This document shows, in pieces, positions 25,928 through 35,054 of a stretch of DNA of 64,000 nt; positions within the stretch are counted from its first letter, which is position 1, and each line of letters begins with the position of its first letter. Under the pieces are notes generated by a model that saw nothing but the letters and a program-made list of their open reading frames with translations, ran no database searches and was not told where the DNA came from. Made by a program: the position numbers and the translations under genes. The stretch lies in the NCBI RefSeq assembly GCF_040372045.1, contig NZ_BAABWH010000009.1. One strand, 5' to 3'. The stretch comes from Thalassolituus sp006212115 (GTDB lineage: Bacteria; Pseudomonadota; Gammaproteobacteria; Pseudomonadales; Oceanobacteraceae).

Positions 25928-26436
25928 AAACAGTCTCCCGTGACTGAGTCATAGAGTTTTACTTAACGAGCTTTAACATATCAGACTCTTATTGTGTGAA
26001 CTGTAAATTATGTGTGAACTGTTTGGCATGTGCCTAAACAAGCTTACACACCTGGTCACCGTAGTAATTATTACTGTAATTGCACTCTCGACGGACAGGC
26101 TCAGCTATAGACTTACTGCCGCTGACTGAGCGCTTCGACGCAGAATGATCAGATGGCTGCTTTGATCGGAATTTTGGAAGTAGTTTTTTCATCGTTTACC
26201 TGTTTGTGGCTATGCATCATGGAAGTCACTGGGGAGAGGAACCGCTCTCCTCATCTACGAAGATCAGACTATCGCCCAACTTTGAATAGCTGAAATTAAT
26301 TAAATCTCTCACGCTGATACACATATCCTACTAGCTCGATATTCTTTTCGCTGTTTTCACACAAAACGCTTGATTCAGAAATGTTATGACATAACATCTC
26401 AAACAAAATACATTCTCACCAAGGTTACTGATCACA
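25928..26436. other. Divergent intergenic region (509 bp) with repeats and operators
   Basis: No convincing gene. It holds a 12-bp direct repeat TGTGTGAACTGT at 25993-26004 and 26011-26022 (18 bp apart), a perfect inverted repeat AGTAAT-T-ATTACT at 26063-26075, and the Zur-like palindrome at 26378-26400. The first two lie nearer the lipoprotein gene and may control it. The length, with room between the two promoter areas, would also allow a small RNA, but no clear promoter-terminator pair was found. Confidence 0.5.
26378..26400 (+). promoter_or_regulatory. Zur-box-like operator
   Basis: Perfect 8-1-8 palindrome ATGTTATG-A-CATAACAT (26381-26397), flanked by GA on the left and CTC on the right. 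The gammaproteobacterial Zur consensus, from memory, is GAAATGTTAT-ANT-ATAACATTTC; the site departs from it only in the two bases beside the centre and one near the right edge. It lies 36 bp before the start of the TonB-dependent receptor, where a repressor would block transcription. Confidence 0.75.
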
Positions 26437-28611
26437 ATGCTGAAGAAACTCTCGAGCCTGCCACCTTTTTCCACAGCCAAGCTCCCCTTCACAACACTGC
26501 CACTGAGGGCCTTAACCCTGGCTCTGGCCCTTCCACAAGCCCTGTTGTCACTGGCAGTCAACGCAAGCAACGAGACCGATACCAGCCCCAATGAAAGCGA
26601 CGTTGCCCTCGATACCGTCACAGTGACTTACCAGCAAGCGTATCGCGGAAACACCGCTCCCGAGGCCCTACCGCAATCGATGGATGTGTTGGACAGCTCA
26701 CTATTAGACGGCCCCCTGACAGATTTGCAGACCGCGCTGTCGTACTCACCTTCGGTTTCTCGCCAGAACAGTCTCGGTGGACTTTGGGATAGCTTTGCGG
26801 TGCGAGGCTTCCCGGGCAATGAGAATATGCCGTCTGGTTATCTGATTAATGGCTTCAGTGGCGGCCGCGGTTTCAGTGGGCGTCGTGATATCTCGGCCAT
26901 TGATTACATCGAGATTCAGAAAGGGCCAGGTTCTGCTTTGTATGGTCGTGGAGAACCCGGTGGCACCATCAATATCATCACTAAAAAACCCCAGTTCCTC
27001 CCGGCAGGCAGCATCACTCTGGAAGGTGGTTCATACAACCACAAGCGCTTGGAAGGAGATTACACGCGCGGCATTAATGATCAGCTGGCATTTCGGGTTA
27101 CCGGCGCATTGCAGGACAGTGACAGCTTTCGCGACGAAGTATTCCAACGCCGTAAGGTACTGAACCCTTCGCTGCTGTTCACGCCGAGTGACGATACGAA
27201 AGTGCTGTATGAGGGGGAATACCTCAACCATGAGCAGTTATTCGACCGGGGGATTGTGGTACTCGACAATGACTTTGATACTGTCCCGCGCTCACGCTAC
27301 CTGGGCGAACCCGGAGACGGAGCCACTGAAGTGAGGGCCATTGGCCACCAGCTCAGTCTGGAGCAACAACTGAACAGCGAGTGGCGGATGTCGTTGGGTT
27401 ACAGTAACCGTCGCTCATGGCTGGATGGATTCTCTTCCGACACCGAACTATCTCCCTCACGTCAGTCACTGTATGACGACGGTGAAACCCTGACACGTCA
27501 GCGTCGATTGCGTGATTACCAGACGGCAGATCATTCCTTCCGGGCAGAGCTCAGCGGCAGTGCAATGACGGGTAATATTGAACACAACCTTCTGCTAGGT
27601 GCAGATGGTTACCGCTACCGACTTGATCAGAATCTGGATCGCTACCGCGGCGGCAATGGTACCTATACCCTGAACATCTTTGCCCCAGAGTACGGCCAGG
27701 ATCAGCCTGAAGTTGCGCCTCTGAACCGCAACCATGAACTGCAACACGGCTATGGTTTTTATTTACAGGACCTGATGACACTCACGGACGATCTGCGTGT
27801 TCTGGTCGGCGCCCGCTTTGATCAATACTGGCAGTCGCTGCACGAGAAGGTGTACGGTGCGCCACAGAGTGACAGCGGCAACGTCACCAGCCCCCGTGTC
27901 GGTGTGACTTATGATCTGACCGATGAACTGACTACGTATGTCAGTCACTCTCGCGGCTTCCTGCCACTGACAGGCAGTGATGCAGACGGCAACGGTTTCG
28001 ACCCTGAGCGTAGCCGCGCCAGCGAAGTGGGCGTTCGCTACAGCGATGCAGGTTGGTACGCGTCTCTGGCGTACTTTCAAGCAACGAAATCTAACGTCCT
28101 GACCGCCGATCCGGTTAATGCCGGCTTTTCTACCCAGCTAGGCGAAGCGAAAAGCGACGGTGTTGAAGTTGAAGCCAGTGGCCAGTTATCCGCCCAGACC
28201 TCTCTGCGCGTCAGCTATACCTGGCTCGACAGTCGCACCAGCAAAGATGCCGTCAACCCAGATTGGGGAGTCGAGATTCCTGCAGGCAGCGCACTGGTGA
28301 ATATTCCCGAGCACAGCGCCAATCTGATGCTGCGACATCACCTGATGATAAGAAATATCCCGAGTCATGCAGCGCTTACGGTAAACTACGTCGGCGAACG
28401 CCTCGGTGAGACCGTCGACCCCGACTACATCCTGCCTGAACACTGGTTAGTGGATGTGTCTGCCGGTGTCGAAGTGCTGCCAGATCTGACTGTAGAAGCA
28501 GCCGTCACTAACCTCACCGATACGTTCTGGGTAGACAATAGTTATTCGGCGCTCTGGACTCAGCCTGGTGCGCCACGCACTTATAAGGCCTCTCTGACGT
28601 ATGAATTCTGA
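26437..28611 (+). CDS. TonB-dependent outer-membrane receptor (siderophore/metallophore type), probably Zur-regulated
   Basis: 22-stranded outer-membrane receptor of 724 residues. Long signal peptide ending near VNA-S (about 43), TonB box DTVTVT (59-64), plug domain with FAVRGF, IDYIEIQKGPGSALYGRGEPGGTIN (quoted in part below 20 by family: the KGP..LYG..EPGG block) and a barrel ending in YEF with terminal Phe. Plug features place it with FpvA/FhuA-type siderophore receptors rather than ZnuD, and there is no histidine-rich loop. The Zur-like box upstream suggests uptake of a zinc-chelator complex, as for P. aeruginosa CntO. Its end overlaps the next gene by 11 bp. Confidence 0.88.
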   Translation: MLKKLSSLPPFSTAKLPFTTLPLRALTLALALPQALLSLAVNASNETDTSPNESDVALDTVTVTYQQAYRGNTAPEALPQSMDVLDSSLLDGPLTDLQTALSYSPSVSRQNSLGGLWDSFAVRGFPGNENMPSGYLINGFSGGRGFSGRRDISAIDYIEIQKGPGSALYGRGEPGGTINIITKKPQFLPAGSITLEGGSYNHKRLEGDYTRGINDQLAFRVTGALQDSDSFRDEVFQRRKVLNPSLLFTPSDDTKVLYEGEYLNHEQLFDRGIVVLDNDFDTVPRSRYLGEPGDGATEVRAIGHQLSLEQQLNSEWRMSLGYSNRRSWLDGFSSDTELSPSRQSLYDDGETLTRQRRLRDYQTADHSFRAELSGSAMTGNIEHNLLLGADGYRYRLDQNLDRYRGGNGTYTLNIFAPEYGQDQPEVAPLNRNHELQHGYGFYLQDLMTLTDDLRVLVGARFDQYWQSLHEKVYGAPQSDSGNVTSPRVGVTYDLTDELTTYVSHSRGFLPLTGSDADGNGFDPERSRASEVGVRYSDAGWYASLAYFQATKSNVLTADPVNAGFSTQLGEAKSDGVEVEASGQLSAQTSLRVSYTWLDSRTSKDAVNPDWGVEIPAGSALVNIPEHSANLMLRHHLMIRNIPSHAALTVNYVGERLGETVDPDYILPEHWLVDVSAGVEVLPDLTVEAAVTNLTDTFWVDNSYSALWTQPGAPRTYKASLTYEF

Positions 28612-29743
28612 ACTCCGCCAGCGCATCCATTCGATTGATATGATGCGCGGTCTGGTCATGTTGCTGATGCTGGTCGATCATGTTCGCGAGCGCTTCTTCC
28701 TGCACATGCAGGTCAGCGACCCTATGGACATTGATGCGACCTCTCCGGGGCTGTTTTTCAGCCGCTTCGCTGCGCATTTCTGTGCGCCTGCGTTTGTCTT
28801 TTTGACGGGCGTATCCGCCTGGCTCTACGCCAGCAATGGCCGTAATCTGACGGGTTTTCTGTTCAAACGCGGGCTGTTTCTGATCGCCCTGGAAGTCACT
28901 CTGGTGACCTTCGCATGGATGGGCAGCTTCGATACCATCTGGCTGCAGGTTATCTGGGCCATTGGTTTGTGTATGCTCGCGTTAGCCATTCTGCATCACC
29001 TACCTTTTGGAGTCCTGCTATTGGTAGGTCTGACTCTGGTATTCGGCCACAATATGCTGACATCCATTCAATTCACGCAAGGCGACAGCCTGTATCCGCT
29101 GTGGACGATCCTTCACGATCGCGGCTATCTGTTACAGTCAGAAGCGATCAATATCAAAGTCAGCTATCCGGTACTGCCATGGATCGGAGTCATTGTCCTG
29201 GGATACTGCGCAGGTCCATTATTCGGAAAGGACATCAGCCTGAAAGAACGCAAAACAGCACTGCTGCGACTGGGTATTTTCTGTCTGGTACTGTTCGGTA
29301 TTCTCCGTGGCGCAAACCTGTATGGCGAAACCCTCGACTGGTCGGTTCAATCAACCTTCCTGCTGACGGTAATGGATGTGCTCAATGTGACTAAATACCC
29401 GCCTTCCCTCGCATTTTTACTGATCACGCTCGGTGCCATGTTCCTGCTGCTCCGTGCGGCAGAAACCGACTTTGTTGGTAAACGCTCAAGTATTGTCAGC
29501 ACGCTCACAGGATTTGGTGCAGCACCTATGTTCTTCTATCTCCTCCATCTGTATGCCTTGTTGCTGATCAACAGCGTATTGCTGTTATTTATGGAGCCGA
29601 ATCATGGAGAACTGCTGGGAGTCGATCACATTGGCTGGATCTGGCTGATCGCATTAGGACTGGCACTGGTACTCTACTGGCCTACACGTGCATTTGCGGC
29701 GTTGAAGCAGCGTAAACAACATCCACTGCTGAGCTATTTCTGA
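28601..29743 (+). CDS. DUF1624 / heparan-alpha-glucosaminide N-acetyltransferase-like membrane protein
   Basis: Polytopic protein of 380 residues with about ten membrane helices. The start RIHSIDMMRGLVMLLMLVDH (the D-x-x-RG-x-x-x-x-x-M-x-x-D/V-H signature) is the HGSNAT/YeiB-like motif, followed by APAFVFLTGVSAWLY. Family members are thought to move acyl groups across the membrane, but bacterial substrates are mostly unknown. Its ATG lies inside the last codons of the TonB receptor gene (11-bp overlap), so it is co-translated and probably shares Zur control. It may modify the ligand taken up, or an envelope component; that is inference. The stop overlaps topB by 10 bp. Confidence 0.8.
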   Translation: MNSELRQRIHSIDMMRGLVMLLMLVDHVRERFFLHMQVSDPMDIDATSPGLFFSRFAAHFCAPAFVFLTGVSAWLYASNGRNLTGFLFKRGLFLIALEVTLVTFAWMGSFDTIWLQVIWAIGLCMLALAILHHLPFGVLLLVGLTLVFGHNMLTSIQFTQGDSLYPLWTILHDRGYLLQSEAINIKVSYPVLPWIGVIVLGYCAGPLFGKDISLKERKTALLRLGIFCLVLFGILRGANLYGETLDWSVQSTFLLTVMDVLNVTKYPPSLAFLLITLGAMFLLLRAAETDFVGKRSSIVSTLTGFGAAPMFFYLLHLYALLLINSVLLLFMEPNHGELLGVDHIGWIWLIALGLALVLYWPTRAFAALKQRKQHPLLSYF

Positions 29744-31710
29744 GCGGTTGAAGCAGACGACTTACCGGTGCCCTTTTGTCGGCGCCGGTAAGTTTTCTTC
29801 CGACCTGTTGGTTTACGCTGTTCTTTACTGGTATTGAGACCAGCCATTGCTGGCATTTTCGTCGCCCGAGCTGACATGACCAGAGCATCCAGTTGTTGAT
29901 GCAGTGGCGTCATAAACTGCTGGTAACTGCCTTGCCCCTCGCTGATATCATTTAACTGTTTCTCCCACTGCGCGGTCATATCCGCTTCTGAGCACTGATC
30001 CGGAAGTACGGCAATAAGCTGACGGCCAGTATCCGTCGCCTGAATACTCTTACCGACACGTTGCAGGAATTTCCGTTTAAACAATAACTCAATAATGCTT
30101 GCTCGCGTCGCTTCGGTGCCGAGTCCATCCGTATCTTTGAGAATTTTTTTCAGATTTGAGTCTTTCACGAATCGACCGATACCTGTCATAGCTGCCAGCA
30201 AACTGGCATCGGTAAAATGCTTGGGCGGTTCGGTTTGTTTTGCGTCAACAATCGGAGTACCACTCCAAAGGGTTTGCCCCACCTGTAAAGGAGGCAATCC
30301 TGTTGCAGCTACCCTATCGTTATCGCCACCTTTATCTGAGCTTTTTTGCGGCAATAAAGATTTCCAACCAAGCACACTGGTCACGCGTTCTTTAGCAATA
30401 AACTGCCCACCCGAGATACGCAGTTCAACGTGTGTATCGACGTATTCATATGGTCCACAAAATTGCATCAGATACTGGCGAGCGATTAATCGATACACCT
30501 TAAATTCTGTCGGTGGCAAAGAGCCAGACAGGCACTTCTCCGTTGGAATAATGGCATGATGCGCTCCGGTTTTGGCGTCATTAAAGGCCGACGATTTTCG
30601 ATTTTTATCGACATGAGAAAACCATTCACCAGAATCATTGACGACACTTTTTATACCAGCAAAAATCTGGGCAGCCTGCCTGTGATGCTCAACAGGAAGG
30701 TATCGACAGTCCGATCTGGGATAGGTAATTAACTGGTATTTTTCGTACAGATTTTGACACGCATCGAGCACCTGTTTCGCGGACAGACTCAGCGCTTTCG
30801 CCGCATCGATCTGAAGTGCCGACAAGTTATACGGCAATGGAGCGCGCTGCTTGCCCGGTTTCTGCTGAAATTCGGTCACTTCTGCCTGCTGCTGATTGAT
30901 ACGCGATGCAACATTCTCCGCCAGCCGACGATTAAGAACCCGCCCATCTTCATCCTGATGAGGCTCGCAGGCATCACTGGGCTTCCACTTTGCATAGAAA
31001 CTCAAAGGAGCGCCCTCACTCAGATGAATGGCCGCCCTGACTTCGAAAAAAGGCCGGCTGACAAAATCACGAATCTCCTCATCCCGGCGAACAACTATTC
31101 CCAATACCGGGGTTTGCACTCGCCCCACTGACAATACGCCACGATTCCCCGCCTGCTGCCCCTTGATCGTCCATGCGCGCGTCAGATTAATCCCATACAA
31201 CCAATCTGCCCGGCTACGCGCCAGTGCCGATACGGAAAGCGGTATAAACTCCCGGTTATCGCGCATCGACTCGAGTGCCCGCTTCACCGCGCTGGCATTA
31301 AGATCACTGACTAGCAGACGCTTCATATTGCGCCGTTTCTGTTCACTGACTTTCAGATAATCAATGACCTCATCAACCAATAACTGGCCTTCCCGGTCAG
31401 GATCACCAGCATGCACCAATTCATCGGCCTGTTTGACTAATTTGCGCAGTACGGTCAACTGCTTGCGGGTTTTTGTCTTCGGTTGAAGCTGCCATTCGGA
31501 GGGGACGATGGGCAGGTGGTCGAGCTGCCATTTTTTATAAGCGGGGTTATAAGCTTCAGGATCGGCCTGTTCGAGTACATGCCCAATGCACCAGGTGACC
31601 ACATCACCATTACCGAGACGAATGCAGCCTTCTTCCTTTTTATGAGGCCGGGGAAGCACCTCTGCAATGGCGCGACCCAAACTTGGCTTTTCGGCAATAT
31701 AAAGACGCAT
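29734..31710 (-). CDS. topB: DNA topoisomerase III
   Basis: Type IA topoisomerase that decatenates single-stranded-gap DNA. ATG at 31710 (MRLYIAEKPSLGRAI) is chosen as it matches the family N-terminus; 658 residues against 653 in E. coli. Toprim motif: AEKPS at the start and HAGDPDREGQLL. Active-site tyrosine is in ITYPRSDCRYLP at about residue 330. The decatenation-type region and a basic, low-complexity tail (KKTYRRRQKGTGKSS) end the protein; no zinc finger is seen, as in other TopB. It converges with the DUF1624 gene. Confidence 0.95.
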   Translation of the reverse strand: MRLYIAEKPSLGRAIAEVLPRPHKKEEGCIRLGNGDVVTWCIGHVLEQADPEAYNPAYKKWQLDHLPIVPSEWQLQPKTKTRKQLTVLRKLVKQADELVHAGDPDREGQLLVDEVIDYLKVSEQKRRNMKRLLVSDLNASAVKRALESMRDNREFIPLSVSALARSRADWLYGINLTRAWTIKGQQAGNRGVLSVGRVQTPVLGIVVRRDEEIRDFVSRPFFEVRAAIHLSEGAPLSFYAKWKPSDACEPHQDEDGRVLNRRLAENVASRINQQQAEVTEFQQKPGKQRAPLPYNLSALQIDAAKALSLSAKQVLDACQNLYEKYQLITYPRSDCRYLPVEHHRQAAQIFAGIKSVVNDSGEWFSHVDKNRKSSAFNDAKTGAHHAIIPTEKCLSGSLPPTEFKVYRLIARQYLMQFCGPYEYVDTHVELRISGGQFIAKERVTSVLGWKSLLPQKSSDKGGDNDRVAATGLPPLQVGQTLWSGTPIVDAKQTEPPKHFTDASLLAAMTGIGRFVKDSNLKKILKDTDGLGTEATRASIIELLFKRKFLQRVGKSIQATDTGRQLIAVLPDQCSEADMTAQWEKQLNDISEGQGSYQQFMTPLHQQLDALVMSARATKMPAMAGLNTSKEQRKPTGRKKTYRRRQKGTGKSSASTAQK

Positions 31711-31801
31711 GGCGAACAACAAACTGTATATAAAAACAGTAGTTAACCATCATGCGCCTGTTCTGGCAAACATTGCCAGATAGCAAATATCGCCTAGCAC
31801 G

Positions 31802-32581
31802 TCAGGCTGCGACAGGAGGCTTAGCCCAGATCACTCCACGGTGTTTCGCATAGATATCACGAACCCATTGCATCGCAGGGCTGTCGGCCCATTGGTTTGC
31901 CGGGCCTGCCATTTTTTCACGGAAGGCTTCAGTTCCGTAAATCGGGTGCTCTTCCGGGCACGCTAACGGCGCTAGCAGAGACGCCGCGGTAATGTCAGCA
32001 ACGCTGAATTGATCGCCAACCAGATACGACCCGTGGCTTAAACGTTCTTCGAGCCAACGGATTTCTGCATCAATTTTCTGCTGGGCGCGAGCGACGTCTT
32101 TTTTGTTTATCTTCAGTTTGACCTTAAACACGGGCTTAATTATCGGATAGAAAATCCGAACAAATGCCTCTTCCCAAGGAGCTGAAAACTGAGTCCAGAT
32201 CTGACGGATGAGCGCATCATGGGCAAAACCCGGTAAGTAAAGATAACGCGCAACAGGCTTACCAATCGCATCGAAGCGTTGTTGTACATCTGTGATCTCC
32301 TTTTGGAGATCACTCGGGAAAGCTTTCAGAGGGCCATGTTCAGACGCCAGCCAGCGGACGATTCGCGGACTGTCCTGAACACAGGTTTTACCTTGCTGAA
32401 TAAGGGGAACCGTAGTCTCTCCCCTTTTTCCCTTTAGCAACATGGGCAGCGTGTGTACTGCTGGAGTCAGGGCCACTTCTTTGTAATCAATACCTTCGTA
32501 ATCGAGCAACCATCGGATCTTCTCGCTGTAATGCGACATATTGATGGTGAACAGTGTGAGAGGTGTAGCGGTAGTCATCAA
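31802..32581 (-). CDS. Glutathione S-transferase family protein
   Basis: 259 residues. An N-terminal thioredoxin-like domain (TLFTINMSHYSEKIRWLLDYEGIDYKEV, split: the SHYSEKIRW block carries the likely Ser/Tyr glutathione contact) with VPLIQQGKTCVQDSPRIVRWL is followed by a helical C-terminal domain with SYLVGDQFSVADITAASLLAP, the usual GST N-capping motif. Substrate unknown. Either ATG at 32581 or the next codon may be used. It is divergent from the ArsR-type regulator and lies 91 bp upstream of topB on the same strand. Confidence 0.85.
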   Translation of the reverse strand: MMTTATPLTLFTINMSHYSEKIRWLLDYEGIDYKEVALTPAVHTLPMLLKGKRGETTVPLIQQGKTCVQDSPRIVRWLASEHGPLKAFPSDLQKEITDVQQRFDAIGKPVARYLYLPGFAHDALIRQIWTQFSAPWEEAFVRIFYPIIKPVFKVKLKINKKDVARAQQKIDAEIRWLEERLSHGSYLVGDQFSVADITAASLLAPLACPEEHPIYGTEAFREKMAGPANQWADSPAMQWVRDIYAKHRGVIWAKPPVAA

Positions 32582-32723
32582 AAGCTCTTTTTAGTCATAG
32601 CAATACGTTAGCGCCAGAGTGTACTCCGCACTGCGTCGATATGCAGGTTGAATCAGGCCGATTCATGATCTGTATGACTCAGATCACTCGAAAACAGTGA
32701 GTGCAACATAACGACAACAAAAC

Positions 32724-32747
32724 CTATATCGAAAAAAATTGATATAG
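32724..32747 (+). promoter_or_regulatory. Inverted repeat, probable operator of the SAM-cycle regulator
   Basis: CTATATC, 10-nt A-rich centre, GATATAG: a perfect 7-bp inverted repeat of the size and AT-rich type used by ArsR-family dimers. Its right arm overlaps the -35 element of the promoter for the regulator gene, so binding would repress the operon. Confidence 0.65.
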
Positions 32748-32766
32748 ATATGGATTTCACTATACT
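32739..32766 (+). promoter_or_regulatory. Sigma70 promoter of the regulator-metK operon, apparently leaderless
   Basis: -35 TTGATA (32739-32744), 16-bp spacer, -10 TATACT (32761-32766). The only in-frame ATG (32773) is 7 bases beyond the -10, where transcription should start, and there is no ribosome site before it. This predicts a leaderless or near-leaderless mRNA. Confidence 0.65.
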
Positions 32767-32772
32767 GCGCAC

Positions 32773-33744
32773 ATGACTACTGATCACGAGAATGCACTTA
32801 CGTTAACGAATCTTGCTCACGCTGCGAAAGCGGCCGGTGATCCGTTGCGAATGGGCATCCTCAAGTTACTGGGTCAAGGCGCGTTTGGTGTCCTGGAGAT
32901 ATGCCAAATCTTCGATATCAAGCAATCCAGTATGAGCCACCATTTGAAAGTGCTGGCGAAAGCAGGGTTAGTCAGTGCTCAACGCGAAGGCAACAGTATC
33001 TTTTATCGCCGCCCCTTGAGTACCGGTGGCAATGCGTTCAGCCAATGGCTACGTGCTTTGTTCGACGGCATTGATGCGTGCTCTGAAGACGCCGCGGATC
33101 AGAGTGCAGTGCATGCTGTGATGTCGGAACGCGCGCAGGCCTGTGCAGAATTTTTTGCTCGTCACGCCGATGACTTTCGCGAACAGCAGGATCTGATTGC
33201 CTCATACGACCAGTATGGCGATGCGTTGGCGACCATTCTTGACTCGTTCGCCACACAAGGCGAAAGAAGCGGCTACGCTCTTGAGGTCGGGCCCGGCGAG
33301 GGTGCCTTTCTGGGCGTTCTCAGTCAGAAATTTGAGCAGGTCGTCGGATTGGATATTTCGCCTGACATGTTGGCCAAAGCCGAGCGCTTTTGCCAGAACG
33401 CAGGGTTAGACAACGTCACCTTGCTACAAGGTACAACGGCCTCGGTGTCGATTGAGCCCGTCGATTTTGCGGTGGCGAATATGGTGTTGCACCACGTGCC
33501 GTCACCGAAAACCATTTTTCAGGATGTCGCTCAGCGTTTACGCCCCGGCGGCATCTTTTTAGTCACTGACCTGTGTCGCCACGATCAGGCATGGGCGCGG
33601 GAATCCTGCGGTGACTTGTGGCTGGGCTTTGAACCTGCCGACCTCAGCCAATGGGCTGTAGAGGCGGGCCTGAAAGAAGGCCAGAGCCAATATTCCGGTT
33701 TAAGGAACGGATTTCAGATCCAGTTCCGACTGTTTCATGCCTGA
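32773..33744 (+). CDS. ArsR-family transcriptional regulator fused to a SAM-dependent methyltransferase domain
   Basis: 323 residues. Winged helix at about 15-80 (GDPLRMGILKLL, QSSMSHHLKVLAKAGLV, EGNSIFYRR) of the ArsR type without the usual metal-binding cysteines, then a class I methyltransferase fold from about 150 with the SAM loop LEVGPGEGAFL (about 170-180), a second acidic strand GLDISPDML, and VLHHVP. Directly upstream of metK, ahcY and metF, it probably senses SAM or S-adenosylhomocysteine through the methyltransferase-like domain and controls the cycle, as SahR-type ArsR regulators do. Whether the domain still methylates is unknown. 24 bp to metK. Confidence 0.85.
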   Translation: MTTDHENALTLTNLAHAAKAAGDPLRMGILKLLGQGAFGVLEICQIFDIKQSSMSHHLKVLAKAGLVSAQREGNSIFYRRPLSTGGNAFSQWLRALFDGIDACSEDAADQSAVHAVMSERAQACAEFFARHADDFREQQDLIASYDQYGDALATILDSFATQGERSGYALEVGPGEGAFLGVLSQKFEQVVGLDISPDMLAKAERFCQNAGLDNVTLLQGTTASVSIEPVDFAVANMVLHHVPSPKTIFQDVAQRLRPGGIFLVTDLCRHDQAWARESCGDLWLGFEPADLSQWAVEAGLKEGQSQYSGLRNGFQIQFRLFHA

Positions 33745-33768
33745 GGGCATTTATTTGAGGAGTCGCAG

Positions 33769-34980
33769 ATGAGCGAATATTCAATTTTTACGTCAGAGTC
33801 CGTCTCTGAAGGCCACCCGGACAAAGTTGCCGACCAGATTTCTGATGCGGTTCTGGACGCCATCATTGCCCGCGATCCATACGCACGTGTTGCAGTAGAG
33901 ACATTGGTTAAAACCGGTATGGCTGTGGTGGCTGGTGAGCTGACGACTTCATGCTATGTCGACCTTGAAGACATCGTTCGTGATGTGATCACGGGCATTG
34001 GCTACAACAGCTCTGATGTGGGCTTCGACGGTGCAACCTGTGCAGTACTGAACGGCATTGGTAAGCAGTCGGTCGACATCAACATGGGTGTTGACCGTGC
34101 TAAGCCTGAAGATCAGGGCGCGGGCGACCAGGGCCTGATGTTCGGTTATGCAACCAATGAAACCCCTAACCTGATGCCGGCACCTGTGTACTACGCGCAC
34201 CTGTTGGTACAGCGTCAGTCTGAACTGCGCCGTAACGGCACGCTGCCTTGGTTGCGTCCGGATGCAAAATCTCAGGTGACTATTAACTGGGAAGGCGACT
34301 CGCCGAAAGTTGATGCGGTTGTGCTGTCGACCCAGCACGATCCAAGCATCAGCCTGGAAGATCTGCGCGAGCAAGTTCTTGAGCACATCATTAAGCCAGT
34401 TCTGCCTGCGGAATGGCTGCACGAAGGCACGCTGTACCACATCAACCCTACCGGTAACTTCGTGATTGGTGGCCCAGTGGGCGACGCTGGTCTGACCGGC
34501 CGTAAGATCATCGTAGATACCTACGGCGGCATGGCGCGTCACGGTGGTGGTGCGTTCTCTGGTAAAGATCCATCCAAAGTTGACCGCTCTGCGGCTTACA
34601 TGGGCCGTTATGTTGCCAAAAACATCGTGGCTGCTGGTCTAGCGGATCGCTGTGAGATTCAGGTGTCGTACGCCATTGGTGTGGCTGAGCCAACGTCTAT
34701 CTCGGTAAATACCTTTGGTACCGGCAAGATCAGCGATATCGAGCTGGCACGCGTGATCCGCGAAGTCTTCGATCTGCGCCCGTATGCGATCCAGAACCAG
34801 CTGGAACTGCTGAATCCTATGTATCAGGCCACTGCTGCCTATGGTCACTTTGGTCGCGAACCATATGAGATGACCTACGAATACACCGAAAACGGCGAGA
34901 AGAAGAGCAAAACCTTTACTGCGTTCACCTGGGAGCGCACTGACAAGGTCGATGCACTGAAAACTGCCGCCGGCGTCTGA
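33769..34980 (+). CDS. metK: S-adenosylmethionine synthase
   Basis: Makes SAM from methionine and ATP. Signature blocks: FTSESVSEGHPDKVADQISD (split for length) at the N-terminus with the catalytic histidine, GAGDQGLMFGYATNE, and GGGAFSGKDPSKVDRSAAY. Length 403, slightly above E. coli (384). It has a strong ribosome site (GAGGAG) and follows the regulator by 24 bp, so it is the first enzyme gene of the operon. Confidence 0.98.
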   Translation: MSEYSIFTSESVSEGHPDKVADQISDAVLDAIIARDPYARVAVETLVKTGMAVVAGELTTSCYVDLEDIVRDVITGIGYNSSDVGFDGATCAVLNGIGKQSVDINMGVDRAKPEDQGAGDQGLMFGYATNETPNLMPAPVYYAHLLVQRQSELRRNGTLPWLRPDAKSQVTINWEGDSPKVDAVVLSTQHDPSISLEDLREQVLEHIIKPVLPAEWLHEGTLYHINPTGNFVIGGPVGDAGLTGRKIIVDTYGGMARHGGGAFSGKDPSKVDRSAAYMGRYVAKNIVAAGLADRCEIQVSYAIGVAEPTSISVNTFGTGKISDIELARVIREVFDLRPYAIQNQLELLNPMYQATAAYGHFGREPYEMTYEYTENGEKKSKTFTAFTWERTDKVDALKTAAGV

Positions 34981-35054
34981 TTACAGCGCTTAATTTCATT
35001 TATTTTCTGGTCGCTGGTATTCCCCGGCGACCGTAACAGCAAAAGGGCAAAAAC

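Noticed and set aside
34981..35054. SAH or SAM riboswitch before ahcY
   Set aside because: The 74-bp gap holds only a small GGTCGC / GCGACC hairpin. The conserved SAH riboswitch core (GAGGAGCGCUGC-type) is absent and there is too little space for the full aptamer.
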